From: Brevibacterium sp. S22
GTDB lineage: Bacteria; Actinomycetota; Actinomycetes; Actinomycetales; Brevibacteriaceae
Direction: 5' to 3'
DNA length: 64,000 nucleotides
Assembly: GCF_004745485.1 (NCBI RefSeq)
Contig: NZ_RHFG01000013.1
Coordinates: 1 to 64,000 of the forward strand
Of this stretch, positions 8,116 to 15,635 are shown in pieces; position 1 is the stretch's first letter; each line of letters opens with the position of its first letter. The position numbers and the translations under genes are program-made. Below the pieces are notes generated by a model, which saw only the letters and a list, made by a program, of their open reading frames with translations, did not search any database and was not told where the DNA came from.

Positions 8116-8655
8116 ATGATTATGACTTCGGCGGCAGTCGGACACAAAGACCATTCCGCGATTGGCGATGCAATCGGCCAGACAATGCTGTGGCTGGCAG
8201 TCGCTGTCTCCGTCGTGGTGCACAACACCGAGGAATGGCTGCTCGATATGTCGGGCTGGATTGCCGCGCATCCGTGGTTTCCTGGGAGCTCATTGCACGG
8301 TGACAGGAGCGAATTCGGCCTTGTGCTCGCTCTGGTAGCTGGTGCCGTCGTTGCCCTTGCGCTCTTCGCGATCATCGTCCGTCCAACCTGGAGTGCCGAG
8401 GTTCTGGTGTGTGTGGCGTATGCACTCATCGCCAACGCGGTGAGCCACTCGGTCTTCAGTCTGCTGTCGTGGTCGGTGATGCCGGGCCTGATCAGCGGCC
8501 TCGCTCTCCTCGTGCCGCTTAGTCTGATGATCGTGCGTCTGGTCCCACCCGTGCAATGGAGGATCTCGACCGTGATTCTGACCGTTCTGGTCGCAAGCGG
8601 AATCACAGCCGGAGCTTTCATGCTCGTTGCTGCGTCCGCAGGCATCAGGGCGTGA
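8116..8655 (+). CDS. HXXEE-domain membrane protein
   Basis: A 179-residue protein with about five hydrophobic helices. The motif HNTEEW at residues 36-41, at the end of the first helix, is the signature of the HXXEE membrane family, whose biochemical function is unknown. The conserved His and Glu pair suggests metal binding. ATG 8116 is chosen because AAGGGAG lies 5 nt upstream; a GTG one codon earlier is possible. It is the first gene of a TetR-controlled unit with the next membrane protein. Confidence 0.75.
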   Translation: MIMTSAAVGHKDHSAIGDAIGQTMLWLAVAVSVVVHNTEEWLLDMSGWIAAHPWFPGSSLHGDRSEFGLVLALVAGAVVALALFAIIVRPTWSAEVLVCVAYALIANAVSHSVFSLLSWSVMPGLISGLALLVPLSLMIVRLVPPVQWRISTVILTVLVASGITAGAFMLVAASAGIRA

Positions 8656-8665
8656 AGGTGCGCTC

Positions 8666-9172
8666 ATGGTGAGAAAGCGATCTGGGGCCGCATATGACAG
8701 ACCGTCAGCTGTCGGGTCGCACCGGGGGTCTCCGGGGATGTCCGTCTCAGTGGCGTCCGGGATCGCCATTGTGGCGCTGCTCGTATGGCAGTTCTCCGGT
8801 GTCGCTGACGGTGGCTCTCAAGTCCAAGTCCTCAACTCGGATCTGGCCGTAGTCTGGCAGACCGTCATCGTCGCCTCCGTCGGAGTGAGCACGCTGTGCT
8901 CCTTGGTGATGTGGCGATTGAGGAGATGGACAAAGCCTCTCGCGCTGGTCAACGTCGCAGCCAACGTGGCCGCCGCGACGGCGATCGTTGTCCTGGCTGC
9001 AAAGGGTGTGTTCTTCGCGGAAACGCCGTCCGCACTGACTGATACGGGAGACGATGCCGTGGAACTTACTGGGATCTTCCTTCTCCTCGTCGTGATCGTG
9101 GCGATTTGGGACGGTCTCGACGGACTTCAGCGTGTGGCTCGGGTTGACCATGTTGAGCGAAGCGTCCGGTAG
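8666..9172 (+). CDS. Four-helix membrane protein of unknown function
   Basis: 168 residues, starting 11 nt after the previous stop with a ribosome-like GAAGG upstream. A short basic N-terminus is followed by four hydrophobic helices (around GIAIVALLVWQF, VIVASVGVSTLCSLVMW, LVNVAANVAAATAIVVLAA and FLLLVVIVAIWDGLDGL). I do not recognise the family. Co-transcription with the HXXEE gene under the same TetR operator is likely. Confidence 0.65.
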   Translation: MVRKRSGAAYDRPSAVGSHRGSPGMSVSVASGIAIVALLVWQFSGVADGGSQVQVLNSDLAVVWQTVIVASVGVSTLCSLVMWRLRRWTKPLALVNVAANVAAATAIVVLAAKGVFFAETPSALTDTGDDAVELTGIFLLLVVIVAIWDGLDGLQRVARVDHVERSVR

Positions 9173-9268
9173 ATGGGCGGGGTACTCCGCGCTCCGACGA
9201 AAGTCCGCGGTGCAGTGGTGAGAATCGATTCCGCGCGTGGAACGACGCACCCAGCGAAAGAGACTGGT

Positions 9269-9400
9269 ATGACTACGAACGACGACCCACCATGGACAGG
9301 GCTGGTTCCCGTTGACGACACGGCCCTGTTCGTCACCGATTCGGGCGGGCGCGGCACGCCGATCGTCTACCTCAATGGAGCCTACGCGGATCGGAGGCAT
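9269..9400 (+). pseudogene. Alpha/beta-hydrolase, N-terminal remnant
   Basis: From ATG 9269 the frame reads MTTNDDPPWTGLVPVDDTAL, then FVTDSGGRGTPIVYLNGAYA and DRRH. This is the first beta strands and oxyanion-hole region of an alpha/beta-hydrolase. After about 9395 the resemblance stops abruptly and the frame reads Cys/Pro/Arg-rich nonsense to 9499. The nucleophile elbow and the rest of the roughly 270-residue domain are missing in all three forward frames. It was probably the third gene of the TetR-controlled unit, cut by a rearrangement. Confidence 0.5.
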
Positions 9401-9683
9401 TGCAGTCGGCTGATCTCAGCCCCTCCATGTCGAACCCCGCACTCGTCAGGAACCTGCCCTTGGGGATTATGTTGTCCTCGCTGCCGGATCCTATGCTGAT
9501 GATCATCATCGTCGTCGGGCTTGGCTTCTGCCCGGTCTCGACGACATCAGGCAGGACCGCCTTGATCGTCTCCTCGTCGGTGATAACACTGGTTGAGGGT
9601 CCCTTGTCGAACTCGAACGCGCCGGAGGAATGTGTCGGCAGATCCAGGTCGATCGCTGCACCTTCGTGGTCGGGTTGGGACAC
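9372..9683 (-). CDS. Hypothetical protein, possibly a gene fragment
   Basis: A 103-codon minus-strand frame from GTG 9683. The central part (DLDLPTHSSGAFEFDKGPST, then SVITDEETIKAVLPDVVETG) has normal GC-rich third positions and a protein-like mix of residues. The last 13 residues lie across the apparent junction with the hydrolase remnant. The open frame continues upstream without an obvious start or ribosome site. I do not recognise a family. It may be a fragment brought in by the event that truncated the hydrolase. Confidence 0.3.
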   Translation of the reverse strand: MSQPDHEGAAIDLDLPTHSSGAFEFDKGPSTSVITDEETIKAVLPDVVETGQKPSPTTMMIISIGSGSEDNIIPKGRFLTSAGFDMEGLRSADCNASDPRRLH

Positions 9684-9771
9684 CCCTTCGATCGCTATCG
9701 TGCGAGCACTGCGGAGGCGTGCTGAGACCAGTCTATTGCCTGTCCCCGTGCCCGAAGGTGCAGCGAACGGG

Positions 9772-10173
9772 CTACTTCTTCTTCGGCTTGAACGATGTCG
9801 AGCACTTCCAGGTCGTCTTGCCCTTCTTCGCGGTGACGGTCACGGAAACCTTCTTGCCCGGTGTTGCCCCGGAAATGTAGTACTTCAGAGAGGCCTTGCC
9901 CTTCTTCGATGCGGTAGCCTTCTTCTTCGTCTTCGTCGTCTTGTAGTGGGCGATCGTCGTCACCTTGGCCTTCGAACCGACCTTCGAGACTTTGACAGAG
10001 GTATTCGAGTACTGGCGCGGCTTCTTGATCGACATCGTGGCCGAGCACTTCTTCGTCGCTGCTTCCGCCGGGGCCGCGTCGACGGCGATGGGGCCGGCGA
10101 GGAGGCCGACGGCCAGAGTGAGTGCCAAGAGCTTCGAGCCCGACTTCGTGCGGGCAGGGGTGGTCAAGGACAT
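9772..10173 (-). CDS. Small lysine-rich secreted protein
   Basis: 133 residues with a clear Sec signal peptide: basic start (MSLTTPARTKSGSK), hydrophobic core LLALTLAVGLLAGPIAV and cleavage probably after AAPAEAA. The mature part of about 95 residues begins TKKCSATMSIKK, is extremely rich in Lys, Thr and Ser, and has just two cysteines (KKCSA and WKCST), which could form one disulfide across a small beta-sandwich. It ends FKPKKK. ATG 10173 has GGAG 5 nt upstream. No enzyme motif is present. A role at the negatively charged wall, or as a cationic antimicrobial or binding protein, would be speculation. Confidence 0.75.
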   Translation of the reverse strand: MSLTTPARTKSGSKLLALTLAVGLLAGPIAVDAAPAEAATKKCSATMSIKKPRQYSNTSVKVSKVGSKAKVTTIAHYKTTKTKKKATASKKGKASLKYYISGATPGKKVSVTVTAKKGKTTWKCSTSFKPKKK

Positions 10174-10369
10174 GATTCTCCAAGGGATTCCGAGCTGATG
10201 TGTCGATTTATCATAATCACTTCTGTCGTCAAAAGAAACATGAACTCGTCGACAACCGAAGAAGTCGTGAGATCCAGTCTGAGAAGCCGCGAAACCCAAT
10301 CGAAGAAGTTATGGGGCCCGATCGCAGGACGGGCTCACTCCCGCCTGCACCGAGGCTCGAACGCGTGTG

Positions 10370-10398
10370 TTGCCCGTCACCCGAAACCGGGGCACAAT
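10370..10398 (+). promoter_or_regulatory. Candidate promoter of fadA-fadB
   Basis: TTGCCC (10370-10375), 17 nt, CACAAT (10393-10398) in the 297-nt gap before fadA. Downstream at about 10420-10460 are several GATC-rich half-sites (CGATCGATCAGATC, GGTCGATC) that could bind a regulator. The rest of the gap shows nothing clear. Confidence 0.35.
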
Positions 10399-10470
10399 GG
10401 GACGTGCGAATGTTACTGAACGATCGATCAGATCTCGTGGTCGATCTTCCATCCAGACTGTGAGGAACAC

Positions 10471-11679
10471 ATGAGCGAAGCGTTCATCTATGACGCAGTG
10501 CGCACCCCACGCGGCAAGAACCGCGGTGGTGCGCTGCACAGCGTCAAACCCATCGACCTCGTGACCGGGCTCATCGACGCTGTTCGTGAGCGCAACCCTG
10601 ATCTCGACGACAAGGCCATCGACGACATCGTCCTCGGCGTTGTGTCCCCAGTCGGCGAACAGGGCTCGGACATCGCCCGCGTCGCCGCCATCGTCGCGGG
10701 ACTCGACGAGTCCGTCGCCGGTGTTCAGGTCAACCGCTTCTGCGCCTCCGGACTCGAAGCCGTCAACCTCGCCGCCCAGAAGGTCGGCTCCGGATTCGAG
10801 AACCTCGTCCTCGCCGGCGGCGTCGAATCGATGTCGCGTGTGCCGCTGGGATCCGACGGCGGAGCGTGGGCACAGGACCCGACGACGAACTACGACACCT
10901 ACTTCGTCCCGCAGGGCATCGGTGCCGACCTCATCGCCACCACAGAAGGCATCACCCGCGCAGACGTGGACGCCTTCGCCGCCGAATCGCAGAAGCGTGC
11001 CGCCGCGGCATGGGAGAACAACCTCTTCGAGAACTCGATCATCCCGGTCAAGGACATCAACGGCATCACCGTGCTCGACCGTGACGAGCACATCCGCCCC
11101 GGCTCGTCCGTGGAATCCCTGTCGCAGCTGCCCCCGGCCTTCGCCAAGCTCGCAGCACAGACCGGCTTCGACGAGGTGGCTCTGCAGAAGTACCACTGGG
11201 TCGAAGCCATCGACCACGTCCACACCGCCGCGAACTCGTCCGGAATCGTCGACGGCGCCTCGCTCGTCATCCTCGGCGACGAGGCAGTCGGCCAGACGAT
11301 GGGGATGAAGCCCCGCGCCCGCATCGTCTCGACCGCAGTCACCGGCTCCGAACCCACCATCATGCTCACCGGACCGACCCCGGCGACGAAGAAGGCCCTC
11401 GACAAGGCGGGCATGACCGTCGACGACATCGATCTGTTCGAACTCAACGAGGCATTCGCCGCCGTCGTGCTCAAGTGGATGAAGGATCTCGACATCCCCC
11501 ACGAGAAGGTCAACGTCAACGGCGGAGCCATCGCCATGGGCCACCCGCTGGGAGCCACCGGCGCCATGATTCTGGGCACTGTCCTCGACGAACTCGAACG
11601 CCGCGACCTCAAACGTGGACTCGTCACCCTGTGCATCGGCGCAGGCATGGGCATCGCGACGATCATCGAAAGGGTCTGA
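10471..11679 (+). CDS. fadA: Acetyl-CoA acyltransferase (thiolase) of beta-oxidation
   Basis: A 402-residue thiolase that cleaves 3-ketoacyl-CoA with CoA to acetyl-CoA and a shortened acyl-CoA. The nucleophile is Cys91 in '[10 protein letters not shown]'; the catalytic His358 is in 'GHPLGATG' and the second Cys388 in 'CIGAGMG'. '[10 protein letters not shown]' and 'ELNEAFAAV' are typical. It is cytoplasmic and is expected to form a complex with the FadB product encoded one nucleotide downstream. GAGGAA stands just before the ATG. Confidence 0.93.
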   Translation: MSEAFIYDAVRTPRGKNRGGALHSVKPIDLVTGLIDAVRERNPDLDDKAIDDIVLGVVSPVGEQGSDIARVAAIVAGLDESVAGVQVNRFCASGLEAVNLAAQKVGSGFENLVLAGGVESMSRVPLGSDGGAWAQDPTTNYDTYFVPQGIGADLIATTEGITRADVDAFAAESQKRAAAAWENNLFENSIIPVKDINGITVLDRDEHIRPGSSVESLSQLPPAFAKLAAQTGFDEVALQKYHWVEAIDHVHTAANSSGIVDGASLVILGDEAVGQTMGMKPRARIVSTAVTGSEPTIMLTGPTPATKKALDKAGMTVDDIDLFELNEAFAAVVLKWMKDLDIPHEKVNVNGGAIAMGHPLGATGAMILGTVLDELERRDLKRGLVTLCIGAGMGIATIIERV

Positions 11680-11680
11680 C

Positions 11681-13858
11681 ATGACGAACACTGAAACCAC
11701 CGCTGCCGACTACCAGCGCACCACCGATGCCGATGGCATCGTCACCGTCGTCATCGACGAGCCGGGTGCCAAGGTCAACACCATGAACGACTACTTCGCA
11801 GCCGCCCTCGAGGCGACCGTGGAGTGGCTCGAGGCCAACGTCGACGACATCACCGGCGTCGTCCTCACCTCCCCGAAGAAGACCTTCTTCGCCGGCGGAA
11901 ACCTCAACAAGCTGCGCGAGGCCGACCCGGCCCATGCCGCAGAGGAATTCGAGACCGTCGAACATCTCAAGAAGGTGCTGCGCCGCCTCGAGACCTTCGG
12001 CAAGCCGGTCGTCGCCGCCCTCGGCGGTGCGGCACTGGGCGGCGGACTCGAACTCGCCCTTGCCTCTCACCATCGGATCGCCGCCGATGACAACCCGAGC
12101 GCCCGCTTCGGCTTCCCTGAAGTCTCCCTCGGGCTGCTGCCCGGCGGCGGAGGCGTCGCCCGCTCGGTGCGCATGCTCGGCATCCAGACCGCACTGCAGA
12201 ACGCTATCCTGCCGTCGACGAAGTTCAAAGCCGCCGACGCACAGGCACTCGGCCTCATCGACGAACTCGCCCCCGCGGCCGAACTCGAATCCAAGGCGAA
12301 GGCTTGGATCAAGGAGAACCCGGAAGCCGTGCAGCCCTGGGACGTCAAGGGCTTCAAGATCCCCGGAGGCTCCCCGTCCTCGCCGAAGATCGGTGCGTTG
12401 CTTCCCGCACTGCCGTCCCTGCTGCGCAAGCAGGGCAAGGGTGCGCCGATGCCGGCTCCGCGAGCCGTGGTCGCCGCAGCGGTCGAAGGCGCCCAGGTCG
12501 ACATCGACACCGCGCTGACGATCGAATCCCGCTACTTCGTCAACGTCACCCACACCTCGGTGGCGAAGAATATGATCAAGGCGTTCTTCTTCGACCTGGG
12601 ACACATCAACTCCGGCGGCTCACGACCCGACGGTGTCTCACCGCGACAGGTCAAGAGGCTCGGTGTGATCGGCGCCGGAATGATGGGCGCTGCGATCGCC
12701 TACAGCGCAGCGAAATCAGGCATCGAGGTTGTGCTCAAGGACGTCGAACTCGCCAGCGCTGAGAAGGGCAAGGCCTACGCCGCCAAACGTGAGGAATCGG
12801 CTCTGGCGAAGGGCAAGACCACCGAGGCGAAGTCCCAGGCCGTCCTCGACCGGATCACCCCGAGCGCCTCCGCCGAGGACTTCGCCGGAGTCGACTTCGT
12901 CATCGAAGCGGTCTTCGAATCCGTCGACCTCAAGCAGAAGGTGTTTCAGGAGATCCAGGACGTCGTCGAGCCCGACGCAGTTCTGGGTTCGAACACCTCC
13001 ACCCTGCCGATCACGGAACTGGCCACGGGAGTCAACCGGAACAAGGACTTCATCGGCGTCCACTTCTTCTCACCGGCCGACAAGATGCCGCTGGTCGAGA
13101 TCATCTGCGGCGAGAACACCTCCGACGAGGTCCTCGCCCGCACCTTCGACCTCGTGCAGCAGATCAAGAAGACCCCGATCGTCGTCAACGACTCACGCGG
13201 ATTCTTCACCTCCCGGGTCATCGGCACCTTCATCGCCGAGGCGGTCGCTGCCGTCGGCGAAGGCGTGGAGCCGGCCAGTGTGGAACAGGCGGCACTGCAG
13301 GCCGGATACCCCACCGGTGCTCTGCAGCTGCTCGACGAACTCACGCTGACGCTGTCGCAGAAGATCAATCAGGAGACCCGCGACGCGGTCGAGGCCGCGG
13401 GCGGCACCTGGGTCGCCCACTCCTCCGAGGCCGTCTTCGACTGGATGGTCGAGCAGGGTCGGACCGGACGCAAGGACGGTGCCGGCTTCTACGACTACGA
13501 CGAGAACGGAAAGCGCACCACGCTGTGGCAGGGCGTGCGCGAAAAGTACGAGTCCGGGTCGAACGATCAGCCCTTCGCCGATCTGCAGGAGCGGATGCTC
13601 TTCGCCGAGGCGATCGAGACGATCAAATGCCTCGACGAGGGAGTGCTCACCTCGGTGCCGGATGCGAACATCGGTTCGATCTTCGGCATCGGATTCCCCG
13701 CCTGGACCGGTGGCGTTCTCCAGTACGTCAACCAGTACGAGGGCGGACTGTCCGGCTTCGTCGACCGGGCGAATGATCTGGCTGCGAAGTACGGCGAGCA
13801 CTTCACCCCGCCGGCTTCGCTGGTCGAGCGCGCGAAGACCGGTCAGACCTACGAGTAG
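11681..13858 (+). CDS. fadB: Multifunctional fatty-acid oxidation protein (hydratase / 3-hydroxyacyl-CoA dehydrogenase)
   Basis: 725 residues in the FadB order. Residues about 15-210 are the enoyl-CoA hydratase (crotonase) fold, with 'KKTFFAGGNLNKL' for the first oxyanion strand and 'AALGGAALGGGLELALA' for the second. The NAD-binding domain starts near 327 with 'LGVIGAGMMGAAIAY'. The dehydrogenase signature is 'GVHFFSPADKMPLVEI', and the two C-terminal helical domains follow. It converts trans-2-enoyl-CoA through 3-hydroxyacyl-CoA to 3-ketoacyl-CoA, feeding FadA. One nucleotide separates it from the fadA stop, with AAAGGG as ribosome site. Confidence 0.94.
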   Translation: MTNTETTAADYQRTTDADGIVTVVIDEPGAKVNTMNDYFAAALEATVEWLEANVDDITGVVLTSPKKTFFAGGNLNKLREADPAHAAEEFETVEHLKKVLRRLETFGKPVVAALGGAALGGGLELALASHHRIAADDNPSARFGFPEVSLGLLPGGGGVARSVRMLGIQTALQNAILPSTKFKAADAQALGLIDELAPAAELESKAKAWIKENPEAVQPWDVKGFKIPGGSPSSPKIGALLPALPSLLRKQGKGAPMPAPRAVVAAAVEGAQVDIDTALTIESRYFVNVTHTSVAKNMIKAFFFDLGHINSGGSRPDGVSPRQVKRLGVIGAGMMGAAIAYSAAKSGIEVVLKDVELASAEKGKAYAAKREESALAKGKTTEAKSQAVLDRITPSASAEDFAGVDFVIEAVFESVDLKQKVFQEIQDVVEPDAVLGSNTSTLPITELATGVNRNKDFIGVHFFSPADKMPLVEIICGENTSDEVLARTFDLVQQIKKTPIVVNDSRGFFTSRVIGTFIAEAVAAVGEGVEPASVEQAALQAGYPTGALQLLDELTLTLSQKINQETRDAVEAAGGTWVAHSSEAVFDWMVEQGRTGRKDGAGFYDYDENGKRTTLWQGVREKYESGSNDQPFADLQERMLFAEAIETIKCLDEGVLTSVPDANIGSIFGIGFPAWTGGVLQYVNQYEGGLSGFVDRANDLAAKYGEHFTPPASLVERAKTGQTYE

Positions 13859-13881
13859 GATCTGCCTGCTGGAATAGCCCC

Positions 13882-13951
13882 ATGGCCTTCCGGTGTTGTC
13901 CAGTCACGCTGACATCGAGTTCAGCCGCACTGACATCAACCGGAAGGCCAT
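13882..13951 (+). promoter_or_regulatory. Perfect 13-bp inverted repeat covering the qor ribosome site
   Basis: ATGGCCTTCCGGT (13882-13894) and ACCGGAAGGCCAT (13939-13951) are exact reverse complements 44 nt apart. The right arm contains GGAAGG, the ribosome site of the gene starting at 13956. In RNA the hairpin would hide that site; in DNA the arms could be a protein site. The loop carries two TGACATC copies. Confidence 0.55.
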
Positions 13952-13955
13952 TGCT

Positions 13956-14876
13956 ATGCGTGCCGCAGTCTACGACGCCTACACCGAGAACTTCGACGAC
14001 ATCACCGTCCGGGACCTCCCAGCTCCCAAAGTCCCACCCGCCTCGGTGCTCATCGAGGTCAGAGCCGCAGGGGTCAACCCAGTCGACTGGAAGCTCGTCG
14101 GCGGACACCTCGACGCCTTCATGCCCACCCAGTTCCCGGTCACGCCCGGTTGGGACGTCGCCGGGGTCGTCGTCGGCCTCGGCTTCGACACCCCCGAATT
14201 CTCCATCGGCGACGAGGTCATCGCCTACGCCCGCAAGGACGTGCTCTCGACCGGCACGTTCGCCGAAAAGGTCGCCGTTCCGGTCCGCGCCGTTGCGCGC
14301 AAGCCGAAGAGCCTGAACTGGGAGCAGGCCGGCGGGCTGCCGCTGGCCGGCGGAACCGCCCTGCGCACTCTCGAGGCTCTCGGTGAGATCGAGGGAAAGA
14401 CCATCCTCGTCCACGGAGCCGCCGGGGGAGTGGGCAGCTTCGCCGTACAGATCGCCGCCGCCTACGGCGCCCGCGTCATCGGCACCGCTTCAGAACGCAA
14501 CCACGGCTACCTGCGCGAACACGGCGCCGATCCCGTGACCTACGGCGACGGGGTGGTCGAGCGTATCCTCGAGGCAGCCGGCGGCAAGGTCGACGGCGTC
14601 GTCGACTTCGTCGGCGAGCAGCTCGAGACGACCCTGGCTGTCCTCGCCGAGGGTGGGGCACACGCCTCGGTCGCCGATCCCAGCGTGGCCGAGCACGGCG
14701 GACGCTACATCTGGGTCCGTCCCGACGGGTCGGAGACCGCCCGCCTCGGCCAGCTCGCCGACGAAGGTAAGCTGACCGTCGAGGTGGCCGGCACCTACGG
14801 CCTCGACGAGGTGCCGCAGGCCTTCCGCGACAACTCCGAAGGCCACACTCGCGGAAAGCTCGTCATCGTCCCCTGA
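13956..14876 (+). CDS. NADP-dependent quinone oxidoreductase / zinc-less alcohol dehydrogenase family
   Basis: 306 residues of the medium-chain dehydrogenase/reductase superfamily, quinone-reductase branch. The N-terminal GroES-like half has 'VRAAGVNPVDWK' and 'TPGWDVAGVV', without zinc ligands. The Rossmann half has 'ILVHGAAGGVGSFAVQIA' (the AAGGVG nucleotide loop). It ends in 'EGHTRGKLVIV'. The family reduces quinones or enones with NADPH. ATG 13956 has GGAAGG 8 nt upstream, buried in the inverted repeat. The stop codon directly abuts the stop of the convergent TetR gene with no gap and no terminator. Confidence 0.85.
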   Translation: MRAAVYDAYTENFDDITVRDLPAPKVPPASVLIEVRAAGVNPVDWKLVGGHLDAFMPTQFPVTPGWDVAGVVVGLGFDTPEFSIGDEVIAYARKDVLSTGTFAEKVAVPVRAVARKPKSLNWEQAGGLPLAGGTALRTLEALGEIEGKTILVHGAAGGVGSFAVQIAAAYGARVIGTASERNHGYLREHGADPVTYGDGVVERILEAAGGKVDGVVDFVGEQLETTLAVLAEGGAHASVADPSVAEHGGRYIWVRPDGSETARLGQLADEGKLTVEVAGTYGLDEVPQAFRDNSEGHTRGKLVIVP

Positions 14877-15503
14877 TTAACCGAGCCCCAGCGCCGCCGC
14901 GGCAGCGGCACGCAATTCGACCCCGACCACCTCGGCGCTGGAGCGGCGAGCCTGGTGCGGGGTCGAATTCATCATTCCGAATGCGGCGTGCACGCGGACC
15001 GTGGATGTCTCCAGAGTCCACGATGGGTGGGCGGCTTCGACGACCTCTGCCCACCGGCTGACATAGGCACGCTGCAGGCGGCGCACGGTCCGGCGCGATT
15101 CGTCCGGCAGCGCCTCGAGGTCGCGGTCCTGGATGCGGATGAGCTCGGGCTCGCCCATCGCGAAGTCGACGTGGAAGTCGATGAGGCTGCGCAGGGTCCG
15201 GGCCGCCTCGGTGGGGGAGATCCCCGAGGCGGTGTCGCAGGCTGCGGCGACGATCTCCTCACCTCCGGACTGCAGATAGGCGGAGATGCCGACGAGCAGC
15301 TCTTCGAGCACAGCCTCCTTCGACGAGAAGTGCCGATAGACCGCAGGTGCTGAGATCCCCGCACCCTGACCCAGGTCGTCGAGGCGCACTCCGTGGAAGC
15401 CGTGTCGGGCATAGAGCGTCTTCGCGACCTCGAGCAGCTGCTCGCGTCTGGCCGCCTTCGCCGCCGCCCGCGCCGTGGGTCTGGCCGTGTCTTCGGTCGA
15501 CAT
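14877..15503 (-). CDS. TetR/AcrR family regulator of the carboxylase operon
   Basis: 208 residues. The HTH at about residues 15-60 reads 'LLEVAKTLYARHGFHGVRLD' then 'DLGQGAGISAPAVYRHFSSK', a textbook TetR DNA-binding domain, followed by a helical effector domain. GGAGGG lies about 9 nt upstream of ATG 15503. It is divergent from the methylcrotonyl-CoA carboxylase operon. Regulators in this position in other actinobacteria sense acyl-CoA intermediates, so an acyl-CoA of the leucine pathway is a reasonable guess for its ligand. Confidence 0.88.
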   Translation of the reverse strand: MSTEDTARPTARAAAKAARREQLLEVAKTLYARHGFHGVRLDDLGQGAGISAPAVYRHFSSKEAVLEELLVGISAYLQSGGEEIVAAACDTASGISPTEAARTLRSLIDFHVDFAMGEPELIRIQDRDLEALPDESRRTVRRLQRAYVSRWAEVVEAAHPSWTLETSTVRVHAAFGMMNSTPHQARRSSAEVVGVELRAAAAAALGLG

Positions 15504-15567
15504 CTCTGACTTCCCTCCCTCGTTCTGCGCACATGTCCGGTGATCCGTGGACCGTGTTGATCGTGCG

Positions 15568-15596
15568 TTGTCAGTTTTGCCTGTGAGCAGTATCAT
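15568..15596 (+). promoter_or_regulatory. Promoter of the acyl-CoA carboxylase operon
   Basis: TTGTCA (15568-15573), exactly 17 nt, TATCAT (15591-15596). It is followed at once by the palindrome at 15603-15622, so RNA polymerase and repressor would compete here. Confidence 0.7.
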
Positions 15597-15602
15597 AGCA
15601 GT

Positions 15603-15622
15603 CAGTTAAGAATCATTAACTG
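15603..15622. promoter_or_regulatory. TetR operator CAGTTAA-N6-TTAACTG
   Basis: A perfect 7+6+7 palindrome, CAGTTAA gaatca TTAACTG, starting 7 nt after the -10 box and so covering the likely transcription start. TTAA-centred palindromes are common for TetR regulators of acyl-CoA genes. The adjacent TetR at 14877-15503 is the obvious partner. Confidence 0.75.
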
Positions 15623-15635
15623 AAATGAGGATGGA

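Noticed and set aside
9400..10419. 339-codon plus-strand frame across the secreted-protein gene
   Set aside because: Leu/Arg-rich, no motif, and antisense to a gene with a good signal peptide and ribosome site.
7222..10470. Integrative element inserted at tRNA-Thr
   Set aside because: No integrase and no second copy of the tRNA 3' end was found up to fadA, so the accessory stretch cannot be called an integrated island.
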